A DNA stretch of 64,000 bases, from NCBI GenBank assembly GCA_050944455.1, contig JBMNRC010000001.1, positions 62,001 to 126,000 on the forward strand, given 5' to 3'. The notes below the pieces were generated by a model. That model did not search any database, was not told the origin of the DNA, and saw only the letters and a list, made by a program, of their open reading frames with translations. Source of the stretch: Anthropogastromicrobium sp050944455 (GTDB lineage Bacteria > Bacillota > Clostridia > Lachnospirales > Lachnospiraceae). Both the position numbers and the translations under genes were made by a program. This document shows, one piece after another, positions 40,246 through 48,515 of this stretch (the stretch's first letter is position 1; each line of letters begins with the position of its first letter).

Positions 40246-41587
40246 AACACATCGGCGCGGGCGGGTTCCGGATCCGGCGGAGTTCGCCGCTGCCGCCGCA
40301 AAAATCACGGATGCCGGCGCTGCCGTCGCTCAGGTGCGCCTGCCGCTCAACCTGGTTTCGTGGCTGCAGATGCTCCGGAGCGATGACACGGACGCCGTAC
40401 AGCCGTCGGATCCGACGCTGTCCGTCTCCGAAAAACTGATGGCGGCCGTCGGGGCGTACGCCTCAGGGAAGGCGGCCGATCAGGACAGCCTCCTGGAACT
40501 CCGGGCCCGGAACACGCGGATCATGAACTGCCTGGCCGCCTATACCGACCGTTTTCTGCTCAATGAGTATATTGTCAACCGGGTGGAGCACCGTTTCTCC
40601 GGAAGGAAACTGCCCGACGGCTATTCAGACGCGGATGAGGCGCAGAAAATCACCGACCGCCTGATCGCGCTGAGGGATCCCTCGGTGCGCCAGAGCACGG
40701 TGGTGGAGATCTCCTCCCAGTTTCCGGTGCGCATGACGAAAGCGCACTTTTTCCAGCTGATCTCGGACGGAATCCATATGGATGAAGGCCAGCTGGTGAA
40801 GGATGCGCGGAGCCGCCTCGGCCTGGTGCGGAGCGCGGCTTTGCTGGACTCCCCGGAGGGGATGGATGATTTCCCGAAGCTCGCGCGCATCCTCGGTCAG
40901 CTGGACGCGGAAGGCGCGGCCGGCTGGACTGAGGAAACATACCGGGGTCAGAAGGAGTTGCTCGACGAGGGCATGAAGGAGCTTAACGGCCAGACGGATC
41001 TCACGCTGATGCTGCAGCAGGTGATCAATGATTTCTGCGCAGCCTGTGTGCGCCCGGCGGATAGCCGGCTGGAAAAACTGCTGCGGGAGATCCTGGAGCA
41101 TGCCTACGAGCCGGAGCAGCTGGACGGATCCATCGGCGGGATGGACTGGCTGGAAGGCGCCGAGGAGGAAAAGCGGATGGCGTTTGAGGAGGCTTCCGCC
41201 CGTTTTGACGAATACAGTGAAGCCTATCAAAACGAGATCGCGGCGGCGGGACTGAATCAGCAGTACCTGGACGGGCAGCGGATGGAAATCCTGCTGTCCG
41301 ACAGCAGTTTTGCCGATCTGCCGGAGGCGTTCCCGAAGAGCGGGGAAACCGCGGACCGGGCATTTCTCGATGCCGAGCTGGGCGAGCTGGTACCGGAGAT
41401 TGACGGGGAACTCAGAAACGGAACGAAAATCTACAACCGGGCGCTCATGGCCCGCGTCGTATCCGTCTTCCCCAGAAGATTTGAAAACCTGTCGGAACTC
41501 AAAAAGTGGATGGAGTCGTCTCTGGCTTCCTGCTCGGACGAGGCCGAAAAACTCGGCTGTATTGAGATTATCGAGGGACTCCTCTGA
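40238..41587 (+). CDS. Hypothetical helical protein, 449 residues
   Basis: I do not recognise a family. The sequence is soluble, rich in Leu, Ala, Glu and Asp, and looks almost entirely helical, with no membrane segment, signal peptide or catalytic motif. Notable segments are ARNTRIMNCLAAYTDRFLLN, then EYIVNRVEHRFSG, and DLTLMLQQVINDFCAACVRP. It begins eight bases inside pgsA and so belongs to the yicC-pgsA transcript. The order of magnitude and helical repeats would suit a scaffold or adaptor, but that is only a guess. Codon use matches its neighbours, so it is probably a lineage-specific resident rather than recent import. Confidence 0.75.
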   Translation: MSKTHRRGRVPDPAEFAAAAAKITDAGAAVAQVRLPLNLVSWLQMLRSDDTDAVQPSDPTLSVSEKLMAAVGAYASGKAADQDSLLELRARNTRIMNCLAAYTDRFLLNEYIVNRVEHRFSGRKLPDGYSDADEAQKITDRLIALRDPSVRQSTVVEISSQFPVRMTKAHFFQLISDGIHMDEGQLVKDARSRLGLVRSAALLDSPEGMDDFPKLARILGQLDAEGAAGWTEETYRGQKELLDEGMKELNGQTDLTLMLQQVINDFCAACVRPADSRLEKLLREILEHAYEPEQLDGSIGGMDWLEGAEEEKRMAFEEASARFDEYSEAYQNEIAAAGLNQQYLDGQRMEILLSDSSFADLPEAFPKSGETADRAFLDAELGELVPEIDGELRNGTKIYNRALMARVVSVFPRRFENLSELKKWMESSLASCSDEAEKLGCIEIIEGLL

Positions 41588-41673
41588 CGGCTGGGGAAGA
41601 ACACATGTTTTTCTGCCCCGCGGTCTGATTTCTGATTATTCGCACTCAACTGAAGGCAACGGAAGAAAGACGG

Positions 41674-42003
41674 ATGAAACTGAGCAGCAAAGCATTCTGG
41701 TATGGCGGCGCGGCGGAAAAGAAGAAAGAACTGTCCCGTCGGCTGCGGCACCGCAGGATCCCGAAAGGGCTGTGGTATCTCGTCATTCCCGGATCGGAAG
41801 AAGGGAATTTCCACGGCCTGTTTGAGTTTTTCCCGGCGGAGGAGTGCCATCGGAACCGGAAACTCTACCGCGGATGCACGATCATCGGCGTGACGGATTC
41901 CCGCGAAAAGGCGAAGGAACTGTCCGCACGGATCGTCGGCACCGTGCTGAAGGAGACCGGAGGGTATGACATCCGCGCCTGGTTTGAGGAGGGCCGCGCT
42001 TGA
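41674..42003 (+). CDS. Hypothetical protein, 109 residues
   Basis: Not recognised. A small basic protein starting MKLSSKAFWYGGAAEKKKEL with an IPKGLWYLVIPG strand and FHGLFEFFPAEECHRNRKLY. The hydrophobic/aromatic pattern suggests a small alpha-beta domain. There is no strong ribosome-binding site (a GGAAGAAAGACGG stretch precedes the ATG). The stop overlaps the ytfI-like start as TGATG, which supports translation of both as one unit. Confidence 0.65.
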   Translation: MKLSSKAFWYGGAAEKKKELSRRLRHRRIPKGLWYLVIPGSEEGNFHGLFEFFPAEECHRNRKLYRGCTIIGVTDSREKAKELSARIVGTVLKETGGYDIRAWFEEGRA

Positions 42004-43067
42004 TGATCTTTCTCACAGGCCTGCTTGCCGTCCTGAAATGGATCGGCATTGTCCTTCTGTGGATCCTGCTGATCCTCCTGATTCTCCTCGCGCTGATCCT
42101 GTTTGTGCCCGTGCGGTACCGGGCGAGGGCGGAGATTCCTGACCGTTTCGCGGAGAATCCCGAAAAGATCCGGGGTGAGGCCGAATTCTCCTGGCTGCTT
42201 CGTCTGGCCGGGTACCGATACAGCACCGATCCCGCAGCCGGCCGGCCGAACGGTTTCCGCATCGCCGGGTTTGTCTTCGGCGGGAGGGCAGACAGCGCTT
42301 CAGGCGCCGGCCGCCGGGGAAGGCGGAGGAAACCGCGCCGAAAAGCGGAGCGTTTCCGGAGAAACCCGCATAAGCCGGAAGACAGCGGGGCCGGAACAGG
42401 CGCCGCCGGGAACGCGAAAGAGACAGGGGAAGACCGCCAGCCTGAGACACCCGTTCGTCCCGGAAGGGAAAACCAGGAATCCCGGGATGCCCTGAAAGAC
42501 AGTGAACAGCTTGACCAGGTCATGGAGGAAGCTTCCGTGGACGACTGGGAGGACAGCCCTGGCAGAACAGACGGAAGAGGAGCGGACAGCGCCGCCGGAA
42601 GCCGGGGAGCGCCCGGGGGAAAAAGCGGGGACAGAAAATCCCGGGCGGAAGGCCGACGCGGACGGCAGGGAGCCCGATCTTCCGGAACCGCGGGCAGAAT
42701 CGCGGGCATGCTGAAATGGTTCTTCGGCGGGGAGATGGAACCTGTGCGGGGAAAATTGCTCCGCACCCTGAAAGGCATCGCGGGCGACATCTTCCCGAGA
42801 AAAGGAAACATCCGGCTCAGATTCGGGCTGGACGATCCTTCGGTTACGGGTCAGGTTCTCGGATTCCTCGCCATGCTTTATCCGCTGTTCTCCGGGAACA
42901 TGAATGTGGAGCCGGATTTTGAGAAGCCGGTGCTGGAAGGCTCCGTCGATGTCTCCGGGAGAATCTTCGCGGGTGTGATAGGTTTTTACGTATTGAGGCT
43001 GCTGGCCGATAAAAAGGTCCGGGCGTCCATTTCAAAATTGAGAAAGGAACTCAGCGATGGCAGATGA
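42003..43067 (+). CDS. DUF2953 membrane protein (YtfI-like)
   Basis: A 354-residue protein with one long N-terminal membrane helix (LKWIGIVLLWILLILLILLA, about residues 12-35) followed by the VPVRYRARAE strand that opens DUF2953. The middle (about 95-235) is a low-complexity Arg/Gly/Glu stretch not typical of the family. The conserved C-terminal part has LDDPSVTGQVLGFLAMLYPL and NVEPDFEKPVLEGSVDVSG. It forms the standard pair with ytfJ/gerW, overlapping it by 11 bases. Function is unknown; the pair is associated with sporulation or envelope in Bacillus. Confidence 0.82.
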   Translation: MIFLTGLLAVLKWIGIVLLWILLILLILLALILFVPVRYRARAEIPDRFAENPEKIRGEAEFSWLLRLAGYRYSTDPAAGRPNGFRIAGFVFGGRADSASGAGRRGRRRKPRRKAERFRRNPHKPEDSGAGTGAAGNAKETGEDRQPETPVRPGRENQESRDALKDSEQLDQVMEEASVDDWEDSPGRTDGRGADSAAGSRGAPGGKSGDRKSRAEGRRGRQGARSSGTAGRIAGMLKWFFGGEMEPVRGKLLRTLKGIAGDIFPRKGNIRLRFGLDDPSVTGQVLGFLAMLYPLFSGNMNVEPDFEKPVLEGSVDVSGRIFAGVIGFYVLRLLADKKVRASISKLRKELSDGR

Positions 43068-43527
43068 AAAAAACAGTTTCGGCAGTTCTGTTTCGTCTCT
43101 TCTGAACGGCCTTGAGGGGATTGTCAGCTCGAAGACCGTCATCGGAGAGCCTGTCCGGGTCGGCGACGCGGTCATTCTTCCCCTGGTCGACATGAAATTC
43201 GGCGTCGGCGCCGGGGCGTTCAACAGCGAGAAAAAGAACAATTCCGCGGGCGGCATGGGAGCTTCCGTCTCCCCGTGCGCGGTGCTGATCATCCAGAACG
43301 GCATGACCAAGGTTGTGAACGTCAAAAACCAGGACGTCACTTCCAAGATCGTCGACATGGTTCCGGATCTGGTCAACCGGTTCACGAAGGGAAGAGCGTC
43401 GGATCCCGAGGTGGACAGCGCGGTCGACGATATCCTGCACAAAGGCGGGAAGAAGGGCGGCAGCGCATCCTCCGAAAACGGCAGCGGGGAAAAACCTGAG
43501 ACCGGGACGGAGGACAGCGCGGAGTGA
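43057..43527 (+). CDS. ytfJ: GerW/YtfJ family protein
   Basis: A 156-residue YtfJ/GerW family protein. Landmarks are SSLLNGLEGIVSSKTVIGEP, ILPLVDMKFGVGAGAF and AVLIIQNGMTKVVNVKNQ. In Bacillus GerW is needed for normal germination, but the family is also present in non-sporulating Firmicutes, so it does not prove sporulation. The C-terminal ~25 residues are a Gly/Glu/Ser tail. It overlaps the DUF2953 gene. Confidence 0.9.
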   Translation: MADEKNSFGSSVSSLLNGLEGIVSSKTVIGEPVRVGDAVILPLVDMKFGVGAGAFNSEKKNNSAGGMGASVSPCAVLIIQNGMTKVVNVKNQDVTSKIVDMVPDLVNRFTKGRASDPEVDSAVDDILHKGGKKGGSASSENGSGEKPETGTEDSAE

Positions 43528-43597
43528 ACCCGGCCGGACGGACGCCGGAAGGCCGCGCTCCTGCGGCGCAGGAATGCCCGCTCCGGCAAAAAAGTTC

Positions 43598-43626
43598 TTG
43601 CAATTCGTCTTCCCATCTGATATAGT
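43598..43626 (+). promoter_or_regulatory. SigA-type promoter of rpmB
   Basis: TTGCAA (43598-43603), a 17-base spacer and TATAGT (43621-43626) stand about 50 bases before the rpmB ATG. Confidence 0.78.
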
Positions 43627-43676
43627 ATCAACTTGTGAGCCCTCAGGGGCAATCCATGCGTAAGGAGGTGTCATAC

Positions 43677-43862
43677 ATGGCAAAGTGTGAGATCTGTCAG
43701 AAAGCCGCTCTTTTCGGCAACAACGTCAGCCATTCTCATAGAAGATCCAATGCTGTCTGGAAAGCGAACGTCAAGTCCGTAATGGTGAAGCAGAACGGTG
43801 CCGCCAAGAGGATGTATGTTTGTACTTCCTGCCTGCGTTCCGGCAAAGTTGAAAGAGCCTGA
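43677..43862 (+). CDS. rpmB: 50S ribosomal protein L28
   Basis: A 61-residue L28. The start at 43677 follows AAGGAGGTG and gives MAKCEICQKAALFGNNVSHS. Two CxxC pairs (CEIC and CTSC) mark the zinc-binding form. The frame is open 14 codons upstream but that region is leader. It is a single-gene unit with its own promoter and terminator, placed before the yloU-fakA-recG block as in many Firmicutes. Confidence 0.96.
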   Translation: MAKCEICQKAALFGNNVSHSHRRSNAVWKANVKSVMVKQNGAAKRMYVCTSCLRSGKVERA

Positions 43863-43879
43863 ACCGCTTTCGAGTATCA

Positions 43880-43912
43880 GGGCCGTCTCCCGGGAGACGG
43901 CCTTTTTCTTTT
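43880..43912 (+). terminator. Intrinsic terminator of rpmB
   Basis: GGCCGTCTC and GAGACGGCC pair around CCGG, followed by TTTTTCTTTT. The rest of the 319-base gap to 44181 holds the next promoter and a leader of about 140 bases, with no gene. Confidence 0.92.
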
Positions 43913-44006
43913 CCGGGATTTTTCCGGAAACCCCAGCCGGAATTTCAGGGCCCGCCCCGGCGAACCGGCGGATACCTGCGGGAGGGCCGCGGCGGCGCGT
44001 TTTGCG

Positions 44007-44035
44007 TTGACAGAAATTAACCGCGATTTTATAAT
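44007..44035 (+). promoter_or_regulatory. Consensus SigA promoter of yloU-fakA-recG
   Basis: TTGACA (44007-44012), exactly 17 bases, and TATAAT (44030-44035). It is the best match in the window. The transcript start lies about 140 bases before the yloU ATG, leaving a long leader in which I see no recognisable riboswitch. Confidence 0.88.
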
Positions 44036-44181
44036 AGATTCGTTCAGAACGCAGAAATCCCCGCAGATACTGAATCGGCGGGCGATGCGGATTCTATTGA
44101 TGAATGAACAGCATCCTGCCGCATGCGCACGTCAGGAAAGTCCAGCATGCTGCTGAGAGAAGAGCGGAGGTGGCTACTTAG

Positions 44182-44538
44182 ATGAAAGGGCATATTTCAA
44201 ATCCGATCGGCCAGGTTACCATAGATACCGATGTTATCGCCAAGTACGCGGGGTCCATGGCCGTCGAGTGCTTCGGGATCGTCGGGATGGCGTCCGTAAG
44301 CATGAAGGACGGCCTTGCGTACCTTCTTGGGAAAGACAGCCTTACCAAAGGCGTCAGCGTGACGCTGGAAGACAATAAACTGTACATCGGTTTTCATGTC
44401 ATCGTATCCTACGGAGTCAGCATTCAGGCCGTTTACCGCAATCTTTGCGACACAGTCAGGTACAGGATCGAAGAGCTTACTGGTATACCGGTAGAAAAAA
44501 TCAACATGTATGTAGAAGGAGTCCGTGTGATTGACTGA
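44182..44538 (+). CDS. Asp23/Gls24 family protein (YloU-like)
   Basis: A 118-residue second Asp23/Gls24 protein in the window. It reads GQVTIDTDVIAKYAGSMAVE, then CFGIVGMASVSMKDGLAYLL and GIPVEKINMYVEGVRVID. Placement directly before the fakA-like gene is the standard yloU-yloV arrangement. A role at the membrane or in envelope homeostasis is assumed from the family. A modest GCGGAGG site precedes the ATG. Confidence 0.9.
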   Translation: MKGHISNPIGQVTIDTDVIAKYAGSMAVECFGIVGMASVSMKDGLAYLLGKDSLTKGVSVTLEDNKLYIGFHVIVSYGVSIQAVYRNLCDTVRYRIEELTGIPVEKINMYVEGVRVID

Positions 44539-44566
44539 CGCGGGACTGCGTAAGGAGGGCCGAACT

Positions 44567-46270
44567 TTGGCTGAAAATTCTATTAATTCAGCGCTGCTGC
44601 GCAGGATGTTCCTGTCTGCCGCGGCCGGGCTGGAATTGAATAAAGAGTGGATTAACACACTGAATGTATTCCCGGTACCGGACGGAGACACCGGCACCAA
44701 CATGACGCTGACCATCCTCTCGGCGGCGAAGGAAGTCACCGCGCTTCCCGAACAGCCGGAAATGAAGGATCTCTGCAAGGCGATCTCATCGGGCTCGCTG
44801 CGCGGCGCGAGAGGCAATTCCGGCGTCATTCTGTCCCAGCTGTTCCGCGGATTTACCAAGGAAATCCGCCAGTATGACGAACTGGACATCCCGATCCTCA
44901 CGAACGCCCTTGTCCGCGCGACCGAGACTGCCTACAAGGCGGTCATGAAGCCGAAGGAAGGCACTATCCTGACGGTCGCCCGGGGAATTTCCGACAAGGC
45001 CCAGGAGATCAGCGGCCAGAGCACGGATCTCGAGACCTTCATCCGCACGGTGATCGACGAGGGCGACAGAGTGCTCGCCACGACCCCGGACCTTCTGCCG
45101 GTTTTAAAGCAGGCGGGTGTCGTGGATTCCGGCGGGCAGGGCCTCATGCAGGTTCTCAAAGGCGCTCTCGCCGGATATCTCGGCGAGGAAGTCGTGCCGG
45201 CGCCAGAGGCGGTCCAGATTGCGGCGGGAGCGGCGAAGGAAGGCTCCGCGGTTCATGAGCCTCAGCAGGAAGTGAGCTACGGGTACAGCGTCGAGTTCCT
45301 GCTCAAATCGGCAGGCGGCACATCCGTCGACGAAGCCCGCCAGTTTTCTGATTTCCTGGGAACGATCGGGCAGGGAGCCGCGGTTATCGCAGAAAACGGC
45401 CTGAGAATCCATGTCCATACCAATGATCCCGGCTCCGTTCTGCAGAAGGCCACCGCGGGCGGGCAGATCACGGATGTCCGTGTGAGCAACCTGCGCGAGC
45501 TGACCATGGTGGAGGTTCACGCCGACGTGGAGCGCCTGCAGGCGGATATGGAATCCGAGAAGAAGGCGGCCGAGGCGGAAGAAAAGCCCGAGGAGAGCCG
45601 CGGCGAGCGCAGCGACTACGGCTTTATCAGCGTGTCCTGCGGCGAGGGCCTGAGCGAGATTTTCCGGAGCCTCGGCGTGAATGAAGTGATCGAGGGCGGG
45701 CAGACGATGAACCCGAGCACCGATGACATGCTCAACGCCATCGACCGGGTATGGGCGAAGAACGTCTTTATCCTCCCGAACAATTCCAACATCATCCTGG
45801 CGGCGTCGCAGGCGAAGGAACTCGCGAAAGACTGCAATGTCTTTGTCATTCCGACAAAGAATGTTCCGCAGGGAGTAACCGCGATGATCAACTTCTCGCC
45901 GGAAAGCTCCATGGAGGAAAACGCCGAGGTGATGACCGACGCCATCAGCGCGGTCAAATGCGGCCAGATTACCTACGCGGTGCGCGATACCGTCATCGAC
46001 GGCGTGGAAGTGCACAAGGACGATTATATCGGGCTGGACGGCAAGAGGATTCTTGCGGACGGACAGGACCTGACCAGCGTGGCCGTCGACACCGTGAAGG
46101 CTCTCGCCGACGCGGACTCCGAGATCGTCAGCATCTATACCGGCTGCGATATCACGGAGGAACTGGTCAATGAGCTGAAGACCAGGCTCGAGGCGGAGCT
46201 GCCGGGCGTCGAAATCGAGGTCAACCAGGGCGGACAGCCGATCTATTATTATATCGTTTCAGTAGAATAA
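44567..46270 (+). CDS. fakA: DhaL/DegV-type fatty acid kinase subunit FakA (YloV)
   Basis: A 567-residue kinase of the YloV/FakA family that phosphorylates FakB-bound fatty acids for incorporation into phospholipid. The start chosen is TTG at 44567, eight bases after AAGGAGG; it gives AENSINSALLRRMFLSAAAG. The ATP-binding DhaL domain has NVFPVPDGDTGTNMTLTILS and SGSLRGARGNSGVILSQLFR. The middle and C-terminal domains contain YGYSVEFLLKS and IVSIYTGCDIT. No fakB is nearby. It follows yloU by 28 bases. Confidence 0.9.
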   Translation: MAENSINSALLRRMFLSAAAGLELNKEWINTLNVFPVPDGDTGTNMTLTILSAAKEVTALPEQPEMKDLCKAISSGSLRGARGNSGVILSQLFRGFTKEIRQYDELDIPILTNALVRATETAYKAVMKPKEGTILTVARGISDKAQEISGQSTDLETFIRTVIDEGDRVLATTPDLLPVLKQAGVVDSGGQGLMQVLKGALAGYLGEEVVPAPEAVQIAAGAAKEGSAVHEPQQEVSYGYSVEFLLKSAGGTSVDEARQFSDFLGTIGQGAAVIAENGLRIHVHTNDPGSVLQKATAGGQITDVRVSNLRELTMVEVHADVERLQADMESEKKAAEAEEKPEESRGERSDYGFISVSCGEGLSEIFRSLGVNEVIEGGQTMNPSTDDMLNAIDRVWAKNVFILPNNSNIILAASQAKELAKDCNVFVIPTKNVPQGVTAMINFSPESSMEENAEVMTDAISAVKCGQITYAVRDTVIDGVEVHKDDYIGLDGKRILADGQDLTSVAVDTVKALADADSEIVSIYTGCDITEELVNELKTRLEAELPGVEIEVNQGGQPIYYYIVSVE

Positions 46271-46302
46271 CAAGCCACGATAAGAGGTTAAGCGAGGAGA
46301 GA

Positions 46303-48351
46303 ATGCAGGCGGGAGATTCCATCACTGCGGTCAGGGGCGTCGGGGCCAGAACCGCCGCCCTCTATCAGAAACTGGGAGTGTACACGGTAGGGGATCTGCT
46401 GAATGATTATCCGCGCGCGTATGAAAAATATGAAGAACCTGTCACGATCCGGGAGGCTGCAGAGCGCGACTTTGCGGCCGTCCGGGTCGTTCCGGTTTCG
46501 GCCCCCGTGCTGGTGCGGAGCGGCAGGATCCCGTTTGTGACAGTCCAGCTCACGGACAGGGAGGGCGGAAGGATGTCCGCCATCTGGTTCCGGGCCGACT
46601 GGGTCCGGAGGTCGATCCGGAAGGGCGACGACCTCGTCCTGCGCGGCAGGCTGACTGCCCGGGGAAACACGAAGGTCCTCACCCAGCCGAAGATTTTCAC
46701 GGCGGAAGCCTACGCGGAAAAAACGAAGACGCTGCAGCCCGTGTACGCCCTGACCCCGGGGATCACCGCGCAGACGATCGCGAAGCAGATCCGGCAGGTG
46801 CTGGACGAGGGGGTCGTTCTCCCCGAGACGATTCCTCAGCCTGTCCGGGAGAAATACCGGCTGATGGGGAAAAATGAGGCTGTGCGGCAGATTCATTTCC
46901 CGGAGGAAGCCGACAGTTTCCCCGAGGCCAGGCGCAGGCTTGTCTTTGAGGAATTCTGGGATTTTCTCACGGCCGTCCGGCGGATGAAGGCGGAGCTTGC
47001 CCGTGAGAAAAACCATTTTGCGCTGGTCCCGCGGCCGGAGACGGACAGGCTGATTGAACGGCTTCCCTACCGGCTCACCGGCGCGCAGCTGCGCACCTGG
47101 AAGGAGATCGAAAAGGATCTCACCGGCCCGGGAATGATGCATCGGATGGTTCAGGGGGACGTCGGGTCAGGCAAGACGATCGTCGCCTTCCTGGCGATGA
47201 TCCTGACCGGCCTGTGCCATTACCAGAGCGTTCTGATGGCGCCTACCGAGGTGCTGGCGGTCCAGCATTACCAGAAACTGGAGAAGCTTCTCGCGGACAG
47301 CGGGATCGCTCTGAAAACGGTTCTTCTGACCGGTTCCCAGACAGCCGAAGCAAGAAGGGAGACACTGCGGCAGATCCGCAGCCACGAGGCTGACCTGATT
47401 GTCGGCACGCACGCGGTTTTCCAGCAGAAAGTCGAATACGACGAACTGGCGCTGGTGATCACGGATGAGCAGCACCGCTTCGGGGTCCGGCAGAGAGATC
47501 AGCTGTCCGGCAAAGGCCATACGCCGCATGTCCTGGTCATGAGCGCGACGCCGATTCCGCGCTCGCTCGCGATGATTCTCTACGGGGATCTCGACATTTC
47601 CCTGATCGACGAGATGCCGGCCGGACGAACCCCGATCCATTCCGCCGTGATTTCGGGGAAGGACAGGCCGAAGGCCTGGAATTTCCTGAAAAAACAGCTG
47701 GCCGAAGGCCATCAGGCCTATGTGATCTGCCCGATGATCGAACAGAGCGATGAGATGCCGGGCCAGGATGTGCTGTCCTGCTCGGAGAAACTGGCTGAAT
47801 ATCTGCAGGGCGGGGCCAGGGTCGGCGTCGTTCACGGCAGGATGCCGGACGCAGACAAGGAAGCCGCCATGGCCAGGTTTGCGGCCGGAGAAATCCAGGT
47901 GCTGGTCTCCACTACGGTGATCGAGGTCGGCATCGACGTTCCCAACGCGACGCTGATCATCATCGAGGACGCCGGGCGCTTCGGGCTGGCGCAGCTTCAC
48001 CAGCTGAGAGGCCGCGTGGGACGCGGAAGCGCGGAATCCTACTGCATTTTTATCGATTCCTCGGGGAATCCGGAGACGCTGAAGAGGCTGAAAATCGTGG
48101 CGGATACCCGGGATGGATTCGAGATTGCCGCACAGGACCTGAAGATGCGCGGCCCCGGGGACTTTTTCGGGGAGAGACAGAGCGGCGATCTGGCCTTTAA
48201 GCTGGCCGACGTCTATGCGGACGCGGAAACGCTCAGGCAGGCGGCTGAGGCGGTGAAGGACGCGGAAGCGGGCGGCCTGCTCCCTGAGGAGACCGGGAAC
48301 AGCCCGGAATGGACAGGAACAAACCGGGATCAGGCCGGGAAGGAAGGCTGA
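46303..48351 (+). CDS. recG: ATP-dependent DNA helicase RecG
   Basis: A 682-residue branch-migration helicase for stalled forks and recombination intermediates. The N-terminal wedge/OB domain includes RMSAIWFRADWVRRSIRKGD. Walker A is GDVGSGKT at about 285-292, the DEQH box is at 388-391, and helicase motifs STTVIEVGIDVPNATLIIIE and QLHQLRGRVGRG follow. Length is normal. The stop lies inside the first unit of a 66-nt direct repeat, and the last ~20 residues are poorly conserved. Confidence 0.96.
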   Translation: MQAGDSITAVRGVGARTAALYQKLGVYTVGDLLNDYPRAYEKYEEPVTIREAAERDFAAVRVVPVSAPVLVRSGRIPFVTVQLTDREGGRMSAIWFRADWVRRSIRKGDDLVLRGRLTARGNTKVLTQPKIFTAEAYAEKTKTLQPVYALTPGITAQTIAKQIRQVLDEGVVLPETIPQPVREKYRLMGKNEAVRQIHFPEEADSFPEARRRLVFEEFWDFLTAVRRMKAELAREKNHFALVPRPETDRLIERLPYRLTGAQLRTWKEIEKDLTGPGMMHRMVQGDVGSGKTIVAFLAMILTGLCHYQSVLMAPTEVLAVQHYQKLEKLLADSGIALKTVLLTGSQTAEARRETLRQIRSHEADLIVGTHAVFQQKVEYDELALVITDEQHRFGVRQRDQLSGKGHTPHVLVMSATPIPRSLAMILYGDLDISLIDEMPAGRTPIHSAVISGKDRPKAWNFLKKQLAEGHQAYVICPMIEQSDEMPGQDVLSCSEKLAEYLQGGARVGVVHGRMPDADKEAAMARFAAGEIQVLVSTTVIEVGIDVPNATLIIIEDAGRFGLAQLHQLRGRVGRGSAESYCIFIDSSGNPETLKRLKIVADTRDGFEIAAQDLKMRGPGDFFGERQSGDLAFKLADVYADAETLRQAAEAVKDAEAGGLLPEETGNSPEWTGTNRDQAGKEG

Positions 48352-48444
48352 GACCGGAACCAGCGCCGGGATATGCCGTAAACGCGCCGGGACAGGACCG
48401 GAAAACTGCCGGACTGAGACCGGAACCAGCGCCGGGATATGCCG
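48348..48444. repeat. Direct repeat after recG, 31 nt exact, 66-nt spacing
   Basis: An identical 31-base sequence starts at 48348 and 48414, and the bases after each copy also match in part (ACGCCGGGACAGG-like). It is about 1.5 copies of a 66-nt tandem unit. The first copy contains the recG stop. In one frame it would read as repeated RPEPAPGYA, but the ribosome-binding site at 48503 places the next gene start after the repeats. Confidence 0.8.
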
Positions 48445-48515
48445 GCAGCACGCCGGGACAGGGCAGGAAAGATACCGATAATACCGGAAACGGCCGGGAT
48501 TTGGGAGGACGGAAG

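Noticed and set aside
43057..43527. YtfJ/GerW taken as proof of sporulation
   Set aside because: The family also occurs in non-sporulating Firmicutes, so it does not outweigh the missing spoIIIA and spoIVB and the damaged spo0A-like gene.
44100..44181. CAGGAAAGTCC-like sequence resembling a conserved RNase P RNA segment
   Set aside because: The match is short, the remaining gap is too small for a full RNase P RNA, and the partner segments are absent.
48309..48515. Start of the chorismate-mutase-like protein at 48309
   Set aside because: The added residues come from the intergenic repeat; a proper GGGAGG site and ATG occur at 48516 where family homology begins.
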